From Plantago ovata (taxonomy: Eukaryota; Streptophyta; Magnoliopsida; Lamiales; Plantaginaceae), in assembly GCA_028274465.1 (NCBI GenBank), contig CM051455.1, forward strand, positions 133,830,096-133,894,095: a stretch of DNA of 64,000 bases. The letters run 5' to 3'. The position numbers were made by a program, and so were the translations under genes. The notes beneath the pieces were generated by a model. That model made no database searches. It had not been told where the DNA came from and saw nothing but the letters and a program-made list of their open reading frames with translations. This document shows, one piece after another, positions 38,404 through 50,470 of the stretch; position 1 is the stretch's first letter; each line of letters opens with the position of its first letter.

Positions 38404-40929
38404 ATGATAACAACTTGTTTGTTTCCTGTAAAACTTGGGATATTCTCCAAGTGGGTTTTTCGTTCATGTTTGAAAGATACAACCTTTTTGTACAATATGT
38501 GCTGCTCTACTAGTCTTGCATTCTTGGATGACTCCGGTTATAGCAGTTCTAGTAGTAGTTCAGATGGCTCTGTAGAAGCTGAAACTGATGTTGTCCTAAG
38601 ATTAGATACTAGTTCTCGAATTAATCGAATTAGAGTCACTGAGCTTTATTCTCCTGTTGTTGGACTTGTTAAATCTTTAAACTGGAAGTTTGCCAGAAGC
38701 ATATCTTTCCCAAGAGCTGTGTTTAAGTATGGATTCGATGATTCGGTTGCTGCGTTTGGGATGATTGTGAATGTATATGCTTGTGCTGAAATGGAATATG
38801 AGGTTTTTGTCTTGCTTAAGGATTTTGTTTCGTATTGCCAACGTACTGAGAACGATTTCTATCGTGTGTTATGTGCATCGTTGTTAGATAAGTATAGCCA
38901 TGGATCGACATCGGCACTTGTTGTTGATGCTCTTATTAAGATTTTTGCTTCGAACAAGAGTTTTGAATGTGCGGCTGATGTGTTTGCGCGGAGTAAGGGG
39001 AGTGGGGTTCGACCTGGTATTCATGCTTGCAATTTTTTGCTCAAGTGCTTGGCTGAAAATGGTAAAAGGGAGGTCCTTGTGGCTTTATTTGAAGACATGA
39101 AGGATTCTGGACCATTTCCAAGCGTCTACACGTACACAATTATGTTGAATTTTTACTGCAACGAGGATGTTGGACTAGGTATGGTGAATGTTGAACAAGC
39201 TACTAACATTCTTGAGGAAATGGAGAGTGTTGGGGTTATCCCAACCGTGGTGACATATGGTGCGTACATCCGTGGGCTATGTAAAGCTGGGTGTGTAGAG
39301 ATTGCTTGGAACTTTATTGAGGATTTGAGATGTGATGACAAGCCGCTGAATTCACACTTATACAATAGTATTATGCATGGTTTTGTGAATAGAGGTGAGA
39401 TAAATAGAGCTATGGAAGTTTTTCATCAAATGCTGAACTGTGGAATTGCACCAGATGTATATAGCTATAGTATTCTCATTGAGGGTTTCTGCAGATGTGG
39501 AAATATTGAGAAAGCTGAGAGTTTGTTTGAAATTATGGTAAGTGATAATATGAAACCGTCTCTTGTTACCTACTGCTCACTCTTGAAAGGACTCAGTCAG
39601 AGCAGATTAGTCGATTCTCTGGGCTTGTTCCAGAAAATTAGGAATTCTGGATTGGAATATGACCAGCATGCTTATGACATTGTGGTTACTGGATTTTGTC
39701 TTAAGGGTGATATGGATACTGCCAGTAGACTTTTCGACGAGATGGTATGCAATAATTTATCTCCTACCTCCAAGTGTTATTGTAGTTTGATTGTCGGCTT
39801 TTGTAAATTTGGTTCTTTTGATAAGGCCTTGAAGATTTTTGATACTATGAGAGATAAAAACCTTCTACCTGATGCTTTTATCTATAACCATATGATACAA
39901 GCATATTGCAAGAGAGGAAATCTAGAGGATGCTATGAAAATTATTGGTGAAATGAGAGAGAAAGAAGTTTCTCTTAGTAATTTTACCTATAGTGCTGTGA
40001 TTCATAGGTTATGCAAAATATATAAATCGGAGAAGGCTCTAGTGCTTATTCCTGTTATGCTTAAGCATAACATTCTTCCCAATGTCGTGGTTTTTAGCAC
40101 CCTTATTGATGGTTTTGCTAAACATGAAAACGCAGACGGCGTTTTTAGGCTGTATTTCAAGATGCAGAAATTCAAAATATCTCCTGATGTAGTCACATTC
40201 ACGATTCTTATTAACACTTTATCCGCCACAGGGAGGGTTAAAGAAGCGTATCAGTTGTTCAAGAATATGATTGTGAAGGGCATGGATCTAGATGAAATTG
40301 TTTACACCTCTATGATAGCTGGATTTTGTAGGAGTAGAGATATGGAGGCAGCTAAGGATCTTTTTGTTGACATGGTAAAGAGACATATCATTCCACCGCC
40401 TGCTACTTATATGTGCCTAATTCATGGATTTTGCAATTTGAATCGCATGCATGATGTTAGCCAGTTCTTACATTATATGAGACAGCAAGGCCTAGATCCA
40501 GATACAGATTGTTACAAGTCAATGATAGCCGGATTTTGTAGGAACAAGGATATGGAGACTGCTAAGGACCTGTTTGATGAAATGGTAGGTAGAGGAATTG
40601 TACCATCAGCCGCTACTTATATGTGCCTAATTCATGGATTTTGCAATGTAGATCGCATGATTGTGGTCAGTCAGTTGTTATATCATATGAGACAGAGTGG
40701 ATTGGATCCAGATACAAATTGTTACAAGTCGATGATAGCCGGCTTTATTAGGAACAAGGATATAGAAGCAGCTAGGAGGGATCTTTTTGAGGACATGGTA
40801 AATAGAGGCACCGTACCATCAAATGCCACTTGCAGGTGTCTACTTGATGGATTTCACTATGTAAAACGCATGGATGTGGTCCAACAGTTGGTAGATTATA
40901 TGAGACAGAACGGCCTAGATCCAGAATAA
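38404..40929 (+). CDS. P-class pentatricopeptide repeat protein, probably mitochondrial
   Basis: A single-exon frame of 841 residues. PPR proteins bind organelle RNA in a sequence-specific way and act in its stability, splicing or translation. From about residue 165 to the end, 35-residue repeats follow one another (for example VVTYGAYIRGLCKAG, VYSYSILIEGFCRCG, VVTFTILINTLSATG). There are about 18, with no E, DYW or SMR domain, hence P-class. The N-terminus is basic and hydroxyl-rich (MITTCLFPVKLGIFSKWVF), fitting an organelle transit peptide. The last six repeats are three near-identical copies of a two-repeat block (TSMIAGFCR... plus YMCLIHGFCN...). The stop codon comes from a one-base shift in a further, decayed block that continues after it. 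Confidence 0.95.
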   Translation: MITTCLFPVKLGIFSKWVFRSCLKDTTFLYNMCCSTSLAFLDDSGYSSSSSSSDGSVEAETDVVLRLDTSSRINRIRVTELYSPVVGLVKSLNWKFARSISFPRAVFKYGFDDSVAAFGMIVNVYACAEMEYEVFVLLKDFVSYCQRTENDFYRVLCASLLDKYSHGSTSALVVDALIKIFASNKSFECAADVFARSKGSGVRPGIHACNFLLKCLAENGKREVLVALFEDMKDSGPFPSVYTYTIMLNFYCNEDVGLGMVNVEQATNILEEMESVGVIPTVVTYGAYIRGLCKAGCVEIAWNFIEDLRCDDKPLNSHLYNSIMHGFVNRGEINRAMEVFHQMLNCGIAPDVYSYSILIEGFCRCGNIEKAESLFEIMVSDNMKPSLVTYCSLLKGLSQSRLVDSLGLFQKIRNSGLEYDQHAYDIVVTGFCLKGDMDTASRLFDEMVCNNLSPTSKCYCSLIVGFCKFGSFDKALKIFDTMRDKNLLPDAFIYNHMIQAYCKRGNLEDAMKIIGEMREKEVSLSNFTYSAVIHRLCKIYKSEKALVLIPVMLKHNILPNVVVFSTLIDGFAKHENADGVFRLYFKMQKFKISPDVVTFTILINTLSATGRVKEAYQLFKNMIVKGMDLDEIVYTSMIAGFCRSRDMEAAKDLFVDMVKRHIIPPPATYMCLIHGFCNLNRMHDVSQFLHYMRQQGLDPDTDCYKSMIAGFCRNKDMETAKDLFDEMVGRGIVPSAATYMCLIHGFCNVDRMIVVSQLLYHMRQSGLDPDTNCYKSMIAGFIRNKDIEAARRDLFEDMVNRGTVPSNATCRCLLDGFHYVKRMDVVQQLVDYMRQNGLDPE

Positions 40930-41030
40930 AGATTCTTACAAGTTAACTATAGTTGGATTCAGCAGAAGAAAGGATGTTTAGGAGGTATGGAATTTGTTCG
41001 AGCAGATGAAACAGATGGCAATTGTAGCTT
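40300..41030 (+). repeat. Amplified two-PPR coding block and decayed fourth copy
   Basis: Blocks of about 210 bp, starting near 40309, 40519 and 40729, share long identical stretches (ATGATAGC(T/C)GG..., TATATGTGCCTAATTCATGG). After the stop at 40929, the one-base-shifted frame reads DSYKLTIVGFSRRKDV, stop, EVWNLFEQMKQMAIVA, which is a fourth PPR block start, now untranslated. Confidence 0.85.
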
Positions 41031-44000
41031 TGATAAAGGTACAAAGTAGATTCCAACTTATTGGCCTGAAGAAACAAATGTATTGTCCTGACTCCCTGTC
41101 ACATGCTCTCTGCCGTATCCATCCAGTAAGCACGGTAAGCACATCACTAAATCTTTTTAAATTTTTGTTGCTCTGTCAATTTTGCTTCTATCTATATTTT
41201 TGGAATTTGATTGGGACCGTGCAACTGTGCAAGTATATTTATGTGTATTTCGTAAAGTAGGTTAATACCATTTGGCAGCTATTGATTTAGAGCCTTGGAG
41301 GATAATTTCACTCTTCCATTGATGTGAATAGTGACATATGTGAACCTCATTATGACCTCAAATTAGAGCAGAAAGGTTTTAGGATGTACTTTCCATTTCC
41401 TGTTCCTTGATCTGGATGAAGTGAGAGTTGAGACCCAATGCCAAAAATTGTGTCCTCATTCAGCAGTATCATCTGAACCTATTAAAAACTGGTGTTAACA
41501 TTCTTATTTTGGCTTCTTCTTGTTGTGATTGAACATGCATTGTTTTCCTTATGATTATCATTAATTTCTTTTTGGCCCTTCTTTCTGATGGTGAAACCAT
41601 TGAAATACATTCTCTATTTTTCTATCGTTTGCTTTATTTTTATTATTTATTTGGTGAAAAGGTTTAAAGATGGTTCATTTCATGCTGTTGAATTTTGTTT
41701 ATTCTATTTTTTTGAATCATTGATAATTTGTTCCTAGTTGATAGATCAGACCATGTTTTAACTAGAAGTTTGTATTTAGAGAGTGTAATTTTACGTAGGA
41801 GGCTGGTTGAACGAATGATACTGGAGATTTGAACAATGCCACCAGGTTGTTGAATTTTGTTTATTCCCTTTTTTTTTGAATCATTGATAATTTGCTCCTA
41901 GTTGATAGATCAGATGTAAGTTTGTATTTAAAGAGTGTAAGTTTACGTAGGAGGCTGGTTGAAGGAATGATACTGGAGATTTGAACAATGCCACCAAAGT
42001 AGGTAACAATGTTGTGGTACTAATTCTGTTGTTCATCTGTAAGCTAGAAGATTGTAGGCAAATGTGATTAGTAGATCAGGTTTATTATCTTAGGTTTATT
42101 ATCTTAGAGTTGCGAACAAGGAAATGCATCTAATGTTTTCGCCACCCCCTCCCCCCCAACCCCTCTGTCCCCAAACTTCGATTCATGGGTCCGCCACTGC
42201 TTGTCAGGAGAAAAAAAAACTCAGAACTTAGTCAGCTATTAACTTCCAGTTTTGAACTAAATTACTTCTGTTTGGATCATGATAGGAATTTCCTAATTAT
42301 GATGTTTAGTAAATATTCTTTCATACACCTGTAGATCCTATGACTAATTAATCCTTGTTGGGGGTTGATTTCCCTCATACAGTCATACTATGTCTTATAA
42401 AAACGTCTTATAAAAACTGCACCAATACCTTTTGATTTGTCTTCATGAACATATTGTATTTTGCTACTTATCATTACTTTTTGTTCAACCATCGAGAATT
42501 CTAACAAAGGTTTTGCCCTCAGACTGTAGTGTAAGCCATCTTATTGTTTTTTTGTTTGTATGAAAACTTCCGAAGTGTCTTCAACCATTTTAATGATATA
42601 TGAAGAAAGTAAAATATTAGATTATATGCTGCTCTATGATGTTTTTTCTGTATTCATATGCTGTCAAGACATGCATCTAAAAGACAGTGGCATGTCAAAT
42701 GTTATTAGTCGTTAAAGAGGGCTTCCGTTTCAGAATCACGGTTGCCGTACCGAGTTTCTTGTATCCTGGAATGTTATGTATACATACAATATAATTTATA
42801 TAAAGCATTTAATATCGTTGCATATAAATATGTATCGAGCATGTGGCCTTATCAGACACCTACTGTTTCCCCCTCTAATTGATTTGGTATAAATGGTGAA
42901 GCAGAAAGCACCACCGCTTGAGACATTATCTGTTAAGTTATATAGTGAAATGTTAGTAAGTGATTGATATGTGTTTTCGGCAGGTTACTGGTGACTGGGC
43001 TAATGGAATGTAATAGAGACTGGAAAACTATACAGTTGCAGTTTCTTGTAAATGTGGTCTTCAGGTAAAATGAGTAGTTCTGCATGGTGAATTTAAGCAT
43101 CTGCAAGTTAGTAGCATCTTAATCTGATCCATGTGATAATGTAACAGATATATGTGAGGCAGAAGAATCGTACATCATCAGATGCACCTGAAAATTCGAT
43201 AAAGGTTTGTGAACTTTTTAATTGTATGCATAGATGATGTGCATTAAGGTAACACAGTTAATCTGCTTGTGTAATAGGCTGCAAGGTGTATGAACCCCCA
43301 CTGCACTTCGACTCCAGAAGAGGGTAACATGCTTTGAAGTGGTAAGGATTTTCTGTAGTGAATGACTTACTGTTAGGTCATTGAGTAACAAATCCACTTA
43401 CATGCTTATCTAATTCATTCAGGGTATGAAAAGGTTCAAACCACACTGGATATAAATATGGAGATTTTTCCTTAGAGATACTTCTTTGCTTCCAAGACAC
43501 TGTACGTGCGCATTGCAACTCGGGACACAAAAGTCCTACAAAGCTGATGCTGCAAAGAACGCCAAGCAGCGGCTGTATGATACTAGAAGAAAATGAAACA
43601 AATCTGCTTCAACTTGACGTTCTTCACCCGAAAGATAGGTTTGCATACTTCTTGAACTCATGTCTGTTTCTACAAGTCAGTATTACAACAACGAGCACTA
43701 TCTAGCATGTTTACATTCTCCTTCTATGAAAATTTTGAGGACCACCTGAGCCAGTACATTGGCAGCCACTGTGCCACTTACCTGTGCCTGTATTTCGAAT
43801 TCCTGTTAATTTTATTTTTTTACGTACCGTAATAGTACTCGCATCCTCGTTTCACTGTGTGATGGAGAACAACTAGATTAATTGGGAAAAAAAATCAAAT
43901 GATAATAACTGTTTGAATGAAATAAACGGTAGAAAATGTGTTACAATAACTAAATAAAGAACTCTAATCGAAAACATGAGCTCCCGCGATTGTGTAGAAG

Positions 44001-44051
44001 CAAAATATGAGCCTCTCCGGGCTTACGATCATCTAATCTAGAACAGGAAAG
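40930..44051. other. PPR 3' region and intergenic DNA
   Basis: Probable long or spliced 3' UTR of the PPR gene with no further coding domain. It contains a tandem duplication at 41687-41995 and a C-rich run near 42145. From about 43900 the sequence is 3' flank of the converging galactokinase gene. Confidence 0.5.
41687..41995. repeat. Two-copy tandem duplication of about 155 bp
   Basis: Both units read GTTGAATTTTGTTTATT through AATCATTGATAATTTG, ACGTAGGAGGCTGGTTGAA and GAGATTTGAACAATGCCACCA, differing by a small deletion and a few substitutions. Confidence 0.9.
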
Positions 44052-45557
44052 TTACATATTGATGATAGCAGCACCACTGGATGGCTTAGATGCAAATATG
44101 TAGAGGTCTACATCATCTTTGCTGATAGCCCCTTTTTCGATTCTTGATTGATAATACTGCTCCTTCAGCTTAAGGATAAATTGTGTAACCACGTTTTCCT
44201 TTACCAAAGCTACAGCGCAGCCACCCCATCCAGCTCCCGTGAGCCTTGCCCCGAGAGCACCATTCTTGCGACAAGCTTTCACGAGCTCTTCTAATTCAGA
44301 ACAGCTGCACTCATATAAAACGCTGCAGCTGTGGTGGCTCTCGTTCATGAGGTCACCAAGCTCCTTCAGTTTGTCTTCTTCGCTTGACTTTGAAGAAACC
44401 ACGTCTTTGAAAGCATGTACGCGTCTAGCTTCTGAGTAGACATGTGCAGCTCTCTGATGCAACTTGAAGTGTTTCGCAGCCCTTAGCACGTCCAACGAAG
44501 AGGGAGATTTCGCGAATATAAATTCTAACTTTTCATTGGTGATCGTCTCAATCTCCTCAGCTGTGTATGGTTCCTCTTTCAAGAGTTCCTTAATAGCAAG
44601 AACTGGATCAGAAGATTCGCGTGTACCCGCGAATGATATGCACAGTTCTTCAACATCTGAAAGCGTCTTGACTTTGACGATAGCGTCCTCGGGCTTCATC
44701 CCGAGCTTTATCGCCAATAAGATTGAAGCTAAACGGCATTCAACGACCCTGTTGTTATAATTAGTTGCAGCGGTAACTGCTTTCTCAGATTTAGCCAACG
44801 AATGAGCTATAACGAACGTTCCACCTGCAGGAAGCCTCACCTCTGTACTGCGAATAGGACTGAAATCAATGAGGGCCGCGAAACCAGGCTGTGCCATTAC
44901 CGAAATTGCCTGGTCCATACCGCCCGACTGGGTGCCAATGTGCGTTTCACATTCACACGTGAGTTGGGCGAGTTCTTTCTTGGGGAAATTATAGCCTAAA
45001 ACTGCCATTATTGCGATGGTCGAAGAGCAAACGAATGCTGCAGAGCTTGACAGCCCAGATCCAGCCGGAACAATTCCATCAACAACCACCTCCAGTCCAA
45101 CTGATTTACCAACATCGATCCCCTTCGACTTGGCATATTCGTAAAAGCCTTTGTACCCGCAGATGAAATAGTGACCCCACCTATGAGTTTTCAAATCAAT
45201 TTCTTGTTCGGAATCAGCCGGGTACGTACAGAGAGAGTACTTGTCAGCATCCACGTTCGCAATCTTGATCAGATTTGCACCTTCTTCTCCGGGTTCACAT
45301 CGTCGTATTGCCACGATAGTGTCCTGCCTAATCGCCATTGGCAAGACTGAATATCCTTCGTAATCTATGTGCTCGCCAATCAGATTCACCCTTCCGGGAG
45401 ACCGGGCGTAGATACTAGGGGAGTGGCCGAAGCATTCTTGGAATTTGGAGTTGATGTTTTCGAATCTCAGCCGGGCTTCTTCAGGGGTGGGACCGTAAAC
45501 AGGTTCCAGGGAGTCGAATACGGGAACAGGTAATTCTTCGTGGCTCACGTTCACCAT
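44052..45557 (-). CDS. GALK1: Galactokinase (GHMP kinase)
   Basis: Phosphorylates galactose to galactose-1-phosphate with ATP, the first step of salvage of galactose from cell-wall and galactolipid turnover; cytosolic. The 501-residue frame has all family signatures: the galactokinase motif [16 protein letters not shown] at about 55-70, the GHMP ATP-binding motif [15 protein letters not shown] at about 161-175, the catalytic-Asp segment GTQSGGMDQ at about 208-216, and [17 protein letters not shown] at about 436-452. Length agrees with the plant enzyme (about 500). I start at ATG 45557; an upstream extension to 45680 has only a non-ATG codon. A CTATAAATA box lies about 190 bp upstream. No intron is visible, so the coding region is one exon or a retrocopy. 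It is intact in either case. Confidence 0.96.
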   Translation of the reverse strand: MVNVSHEELPVPVFDSLEPVYGPTPEEARLRFENINSKFQECFGHSPSIYARSPGRVNLIGEHIDYEGYSVLPMAIRQDTIVAIRRCEPGEEGANLIKIANVDADKYSLCTYPADSEQEIDLKTHRWGHYFICGYKGFYEYAKSKGIDVGKSVGLEVVVDGIVPAGSGLSSSAAFVCSSTIAIMAVLGYNFPKKELAQLTCECETHIGTQSGGMDQAISVMAQPGFAALIDFSPIRSTEVRLPAGGTFVIAHSLAKSEKAVTAATNYNNRVVECRLASILLAIKLGMKPEDAIVKVKTLSDVEELCISFAGTRESSDPVLAIKELLKEEPYTAEEIETITNEKLEFIFAKSPSSLDVLRAAKHFKLHQRAAHVYSEARRVHAFKDVVSSKSSEEDKLKELGDLMNESHHSCSVLYECSCSELEELVKACRKNGALGARLTGAGWGGCAVALVKENVVTQFILKLKEQYYQSRIEKGAISKDDVDLYIFASKPSSGAAIINM

Positions 45558-45740
45558 GATTGTTTGATCAGTTGTTACAAAGTAGTAGTAGTGCCGAGTA
45601 AGATGATGAACATGAACTGGTTGGGAGCTGAATTTGTGTTGAAATTCTGAGAACTGGAAAAACTCAAAGAACGAGAACAAGAATTGAATAAGAACGAATT
45701 GAATGAATGGAATGATATGAACTATGCCCCTTTTTTTAAC

Positions 45741-45751
45741 TGTATTTATAG
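45741..45751 (-). promoter_or_regulatory. TATA box of galactokinase gene
   Basis: CTATAAATACA on the minus strand, about 185 bp upstream of the start codon, leaving room for a leader of roughly 150 bp. Confidence 0.55.
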
Positions 45752-48280
45752 GTTCATAAGCAACGGCCTATACTATAGGAAATATAATATAAATAAATTC
45801 CACCTGGAAAAGGAAATAGATTTATAATCGGATAAATAAACTTACTAAAATAAAAAGAAATTATTGAAATACTAATTCCTAATTCAAGTAGGAATTACTA
45901 ATTCTAATGTTCTTCCAAAAACTTAGGCATATTTCGACCATCATGTTTTTATCCAGGGGCGAACAGTGAACCCATGAAATATTAAAGGTACAGTTTAATT
46001 GTAAACGTAAACCTATAATTCATGCTAAATTTCAGACTTGTTCGTTTCTCTTATACGCTAAGAGAACCATTGAAGCAAGTGACACCAGCTACAGCTAAAA
46101 CAAGGTGATGATGACAAGAGAGGTATCTCTTCTCTGCTCTTTTATTTCATTCGAAGGATTTGCCTTCGTTTCACATATATCAGATTGAGATTTATCTTAT
46201 CTTTTCGACTTGTGTGGCTTTCTAATGTTCTTTGTCCATGGCAGCCGGCATTGGCAACATCGGGGGCCTGCTGTAGACAAGCTCCAGCTATGTTTCTTCC
46301 ATGGTTTCCAGCACGCACTAACGAGGCTTGGTTCATCTCTTAGGATTTGCAATGGAAAAGAACAAAAAAAGTAATGTAATAATAAAAATTTAAAAAGAGC
46401 AGTTGATTTATTCGTTGAATTCATTGACATGAGCTCTCAATTGGCATATACCTTCTTATCTTGCAATTTGCAAACTTTCTATGTTGGACCTCAATATATT
46501 TTAAATCGAAGAAAAAAAAACAAAAAAAAGAAAAAGAAACTTTTGAAAGAAAGCTCCTCGACCGTCCACAATGGATGGATGGAGTTTAAATTTGCCATTG
46601 ACAGAGTAGAAAGCTCTGCTACGTCAACCAACGGCCTAGTAAAAGTTTCAATCTGGAGCTTCCTGCTCACAGTTCCGCTGGTCCATGGCGACGGAGCTTA
46701 TTGCTCTGTCAACAGTTCCGCTCGGCCTTTACAGTTACCTAGTATAACTCTTTACACATTATTTGAGGCCCACCTCGGTACAATTGTAAAGTCCAGGTGA
46801 CGTGGTCGGCCTAAGTTTACTTCAGCCGGGCTTAACTGCTCCTTGGGTCTTAAGTGGGTCTTTTGGCTGACCCCTAGTGACAGGTGGTGGACCTTATCAC
46901 TTGGTCGGCCCATATGGTATTTTGTGAGACTCTTCATATGGATACTTATTTGAGCCGGCCCATATGATATTTTGTTAGACTCTTTATGTTGATAATCATT
47001 TAGGTCGATCCACAGTGACAGGTGTCGGATATTGTCGGCCGAGCACATGCACTTGTACCAGTTCGTAGTTCACATACCAAACATATTCCCTAAACAAATT
47101 TCCACCCGCCAATAAAAAAGGAGTTTCCTTTCCCCGACAGATATGCAAACTGGCATGAACTCATGATAGCGTATCCCTAACTAGAATCTAAACTAACGCA
47201 CAAAGAGTCATCCAAATAACATCATATGTACATGTGTTGAAGCGTATTCGAAATTAGTTTAGGTACAAATGCACTCTTTTTTTATGTTTGTTAACTTGGT
47301 TACGTATAAAAATTGCTACACGCTTGTGCCCTTTCATCAACTTTTGTATATATATATATATATACATAAAGACCAAGACTAGCTAATTAATGGTACATAA
47401 ACATTTTCATTACTATATGTACGTATTCCTTTAGCAATTTAAGACCGTTGATGCATACATAATGCATTTATTTTATACGTAACCCTTGTTTCTAATAAGC
47501 AGAAGCAAGATTTAGAAATAGAAACACTATTAGAGAATGGACAAAATGAAACTAGATTCACTTCGTTGAAGAGTATTAATATGTGCCATTAAAATCCCAT
47601 TGATGAGTAGACTTTGGCATTTCAAATTCCACCCCACTACCACCAATTGCTAGCCATGCATGCATGTTTTATTTCGAAAATGAGATCCATCATGATGATA
47701 TATGCCACTTCAAAACATTTCAACAAGTTACTCATTTTGCAACTTCTTTTTTCTTATTTTTTCCTAAGGCTATATTACATCGAAAATTCAAAACTAATTA
47801 TTTATCGAGTGTATAATTAATCCACCCCGTGCAGGAAATTGAACCGAGGACATTTTAGGAGTTGCATTCTTGTTTTTGTATTTGTTTGAAATACAACAAT
47901 AGTGCAAAAAGTGCTCCATAAGTGACCCCCTCTTGATCATTATGTCTCAAGTTCAGCAGCCAACGATAGAATAGAGCAATAGAGAAAAAAGGATACATGA
48001 CCCTTATAACTTACTATAAGGTATAGTATCCCACGTTTCCTTAAAAATGAAGCCGCCTCTAAGCTTCTACGAGAGAACTTTTACAAGTGAAGAGAGATAA
48101 GTTATCTACGTGCAACTAATCTTTCCAAACTAAAAATTTTCCACTTCAAATTTGGATTGTTCACTATCAACAACTAGCTAGCATCTTGTAGTAGTTGTTT
48201 AATTTAGATGAACAAAATATTCGATTGTTTATCTTTTGTCAAACCATCTCCATCACAGGAAAAGAAGCACCCATGTCAAT
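45752..48280. other. Intergenic region, no gene recognised
   Basis: A minus-strand Cys/Trp-containing frame at 46197-46430 and an overlapping one at 46142-46336 have no signal peptide and no recognised family. At about 46900-47000 a segment CGGCCCATATG(G/A)TATTTTGT is repeated. Short (TA)n at 47346-47362. Confidence 0.45.
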
Positions 48281-48290
48281 ACTATAAATA
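48281..48290 (+). promoter_or_regulatory. TATA box of PIP-like peptide gene
   Basis: ACTATAAATA, about 100 bp upstream of the chosen ATG at 48387. Confidence 0.6.
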
Positions 48291-48386
48291 CTTGCACCAT
48301 CAACATTCTCAAAATGTAACATATATAATTCTTCAACCAGTAAATACAATTTATTGAGGCATAAAAATATTTCAAGTAACATATAC

Positions 48387-48650
48387 ATGGCTACACTACT
48401 CAAAATTTTCTTCTTCTTCTTCCTTCTTTTGATTTCCTCGGCATTGAATCCGACATTTTATTCGGTTGAAGCTCGACATGTTCCGAACAAATTGAGCCGG
48501 AAAGCGCATAAATTGACAAAGGTGAGGATTTCCAGTCCCAGACGAAGCTCAGTTGGTGGGATTGGGGAAAAATATCCTCTTTGGGCTAGAAAGAATTCTG
48601 GCCCAAGTCCCGGAGATGGACATAAATTAAGTCCAGACTATCACCACTAA
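48387..48650 (+). CDS. Secreted signalling peptide precursor, PIP/PIPL type
   Basis: An 87-residue single-exon product. Residues 1-28 are a strong signal peptide (MATLLKIFFFFFLLLISSA), followed by a basic variable region and a C-terminal conserved box with SGPSPGDGHK at 71-80. SGPS-x-GxGH is the hallmark of PAMP-induced secreted peptides and PIP-like peptides, whose processed, proline-modified ends act through leucine-rich-repeat receptor kinases in immunity and development. The box is followed by LSPDYHH, so the mature peptide is not at the extreme C-terminus unless trimmed. The ATG at 48387 is chosen because the upstream in-frame codon at 48354 is TTG. Relatives in the CEP/IDA group share the general plan but not this motif. 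Confidence 0.88.
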   Translation: MATLLKIFFFFFLLLISSALNPTFYSVEARHVPNKLSRKAHKLTKVRISSPRRSSVGGIGEKYPLWARKNSGPSPGDGHKLSPDYHH

Positions 48651-49730
48651 GCACTAAGCAGCCCGTTAACATGGGAATAAACGATATTCAAATTGATTCA
48701 CTAATATTGTATGAGGCATTGTGTAAGTAATATAACAAGAATAGCTAATTTATAAATTAATTAGTATCATGCATATGATAACTAATTATGATTGTATTGT
48801 ACTCCTATTTATTATTATGAATGTAATAGTATTGCACTAGCATTACTTCAAGTTGTACGCATAGAAATTGTAATACAAGTTCGTAATTGGTACTCCAATA
48901 TTATTCGCTGGTACTCCAATATTATTCGACAAGGTTGCAGTCGGAACAATGTTTTAAACCATTCCTTATGGTTTGGAGCTTAAATGAGGCTATAAACATA
49001 AAAGTATTAAAATAAGTCTCTTCCAGATTGAAGACTACAATGATTTGGAGCTTAATCGATGCTTCTTTGTGGACTCCATGTACCACATTATTACTCCATT
49101 AACCAATCAAACAATTAAAAAAAATCATAAAATATTAAATAGTAGTCACAAAAAAGCCTTCATTGTTATTTGGGGCTTAAACCTCAAATAAGTCAACCAT
49201 TGCCAGTGCTCTAATTGTTCTCTAGTTTCTATTACTTACTAGTTAATTAACCAGTCCAGTACTCGACGGAGCATAAAAAAGTTGTACGCACACTTGTTAT
49301 TATATAAATTTGATTATGTGGAATAACAAATAAAGAAAGATATCACTCATATGTATATTGTTACACAATTGTTTATCTCTCTATCTTGGTCTATGTTTTT
49401 CATAAACATTACCACTCACTAACTCTTAACTGGAACATCTTATAGTATCCAAAAACTTAATACGATGTATTTTTTTCATTGAATTAGAATGTCATATGTC
49501 AATTTAATGTCTCCCCATCATCATTTTCATTGGCATTGGTACTATTATCGACCTCCAATAACATTGGCACTATGCTATTTTCGATATCAATGTCTTTCCT
49601 TTGCCCTATGAACATGGTCATATAATACTCCACCTTTACCATAGAAAAATGTTGAATACAAAATACTTAATTTGATGTATTTTTTCATCTTCAAACTTAA
49701 CACGTACATGCATAATTTCATATGTGTCAT

Positions 49731-50470
49731 AATTAAGACTGGGTGTAATGTTATCCACATGAATATCTTTCATTTTCCTCGTGACCATGAACTTGTCATA
49801 GATCCTATATCACCTTAGCTCTATTTTCCTCAAATTTTGGGTTCCAATATTGGAGTTCAATAGTCATTCAACAAAACCCCTAATATGTTGAACTTCAAAT
49901 AGGATAAGCAATAATACACTTATTATATAGATAGAGAGCCTATAGAGTAGTCTCATATATTGTGATTGTCATTGTTAATTATCACATGAGTACACCAATC
50001 GAACACATCTACTGTTTCAACATAATTAAGATCGAGTATAATGTCATCCACATGAATGCCTTTCATTTGCCCCGTGATCATGAACTTGCCATAGATCCCA
50101 TATCACGACCCTATTTTCCTCAAATGTGTTCCAATATTTGATTTCAATTCTCATTCAGCAACACCCTTAATCTTTTGAATTTCAAAATAGGATAAAGCCA
50201 ATATACACTTATTATGGATAGATAACCTACATGGTAGTCCCATCAAATACAATTATTATTTTAATTATTATGGAACACGATCAAACCCATCCACTATTAA
50301 AAATTATTTCGGCATAATTAAGACTGAGTATATTGACATCCACATGATTGTCTTTCATCTACCCCTTAACCATGAACTTGTCATAGATCCTATATCACCT
50401 TCACTCTATTTTTTTTAAATGCGTTCAAATATTGGAGTTAATAGTCCTTTAACAAAACTCCTACGACATA
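49731..50470. repeat. Tandem repeat with about 292-bp period
   Basis: CATAATTAAGA(C/T) followed by TATCCACATGAAT, TTTCATTT, ACCATGAACTTG and CATAGATCC(T/C)ATATCAC starts near 49731, 50021 and 50314. The third unit is incomplete, and a weaker trace precedes the first at about 49600. Satellite-like, no coding capacity. Confidence 0.85.

Noticed and set aside
45558..45680. N-terminal extension of galactokinase
   Set aside because: The extension begins at a TTG codon, not ATG. The ATG at 45557 gives the normal family length.
46142..46430. Cys/Trp-containing minus-strand frames as a small peptide gene
   Set aside because: No signal peptide, no known cysteine spacing, and two overlapping frames compete. 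Not supported.
48354..48386. Longer start of the PIP-like precursor
   Set aside because: The codon is TTG, and the ATG at 48387 places the signal peptide at the N-terminus.
49731..50470. CRISPR-like array
   Set aside because: Repeats are long, diverged and directly adjacent without unique spacers, in plant nuclear DNA.
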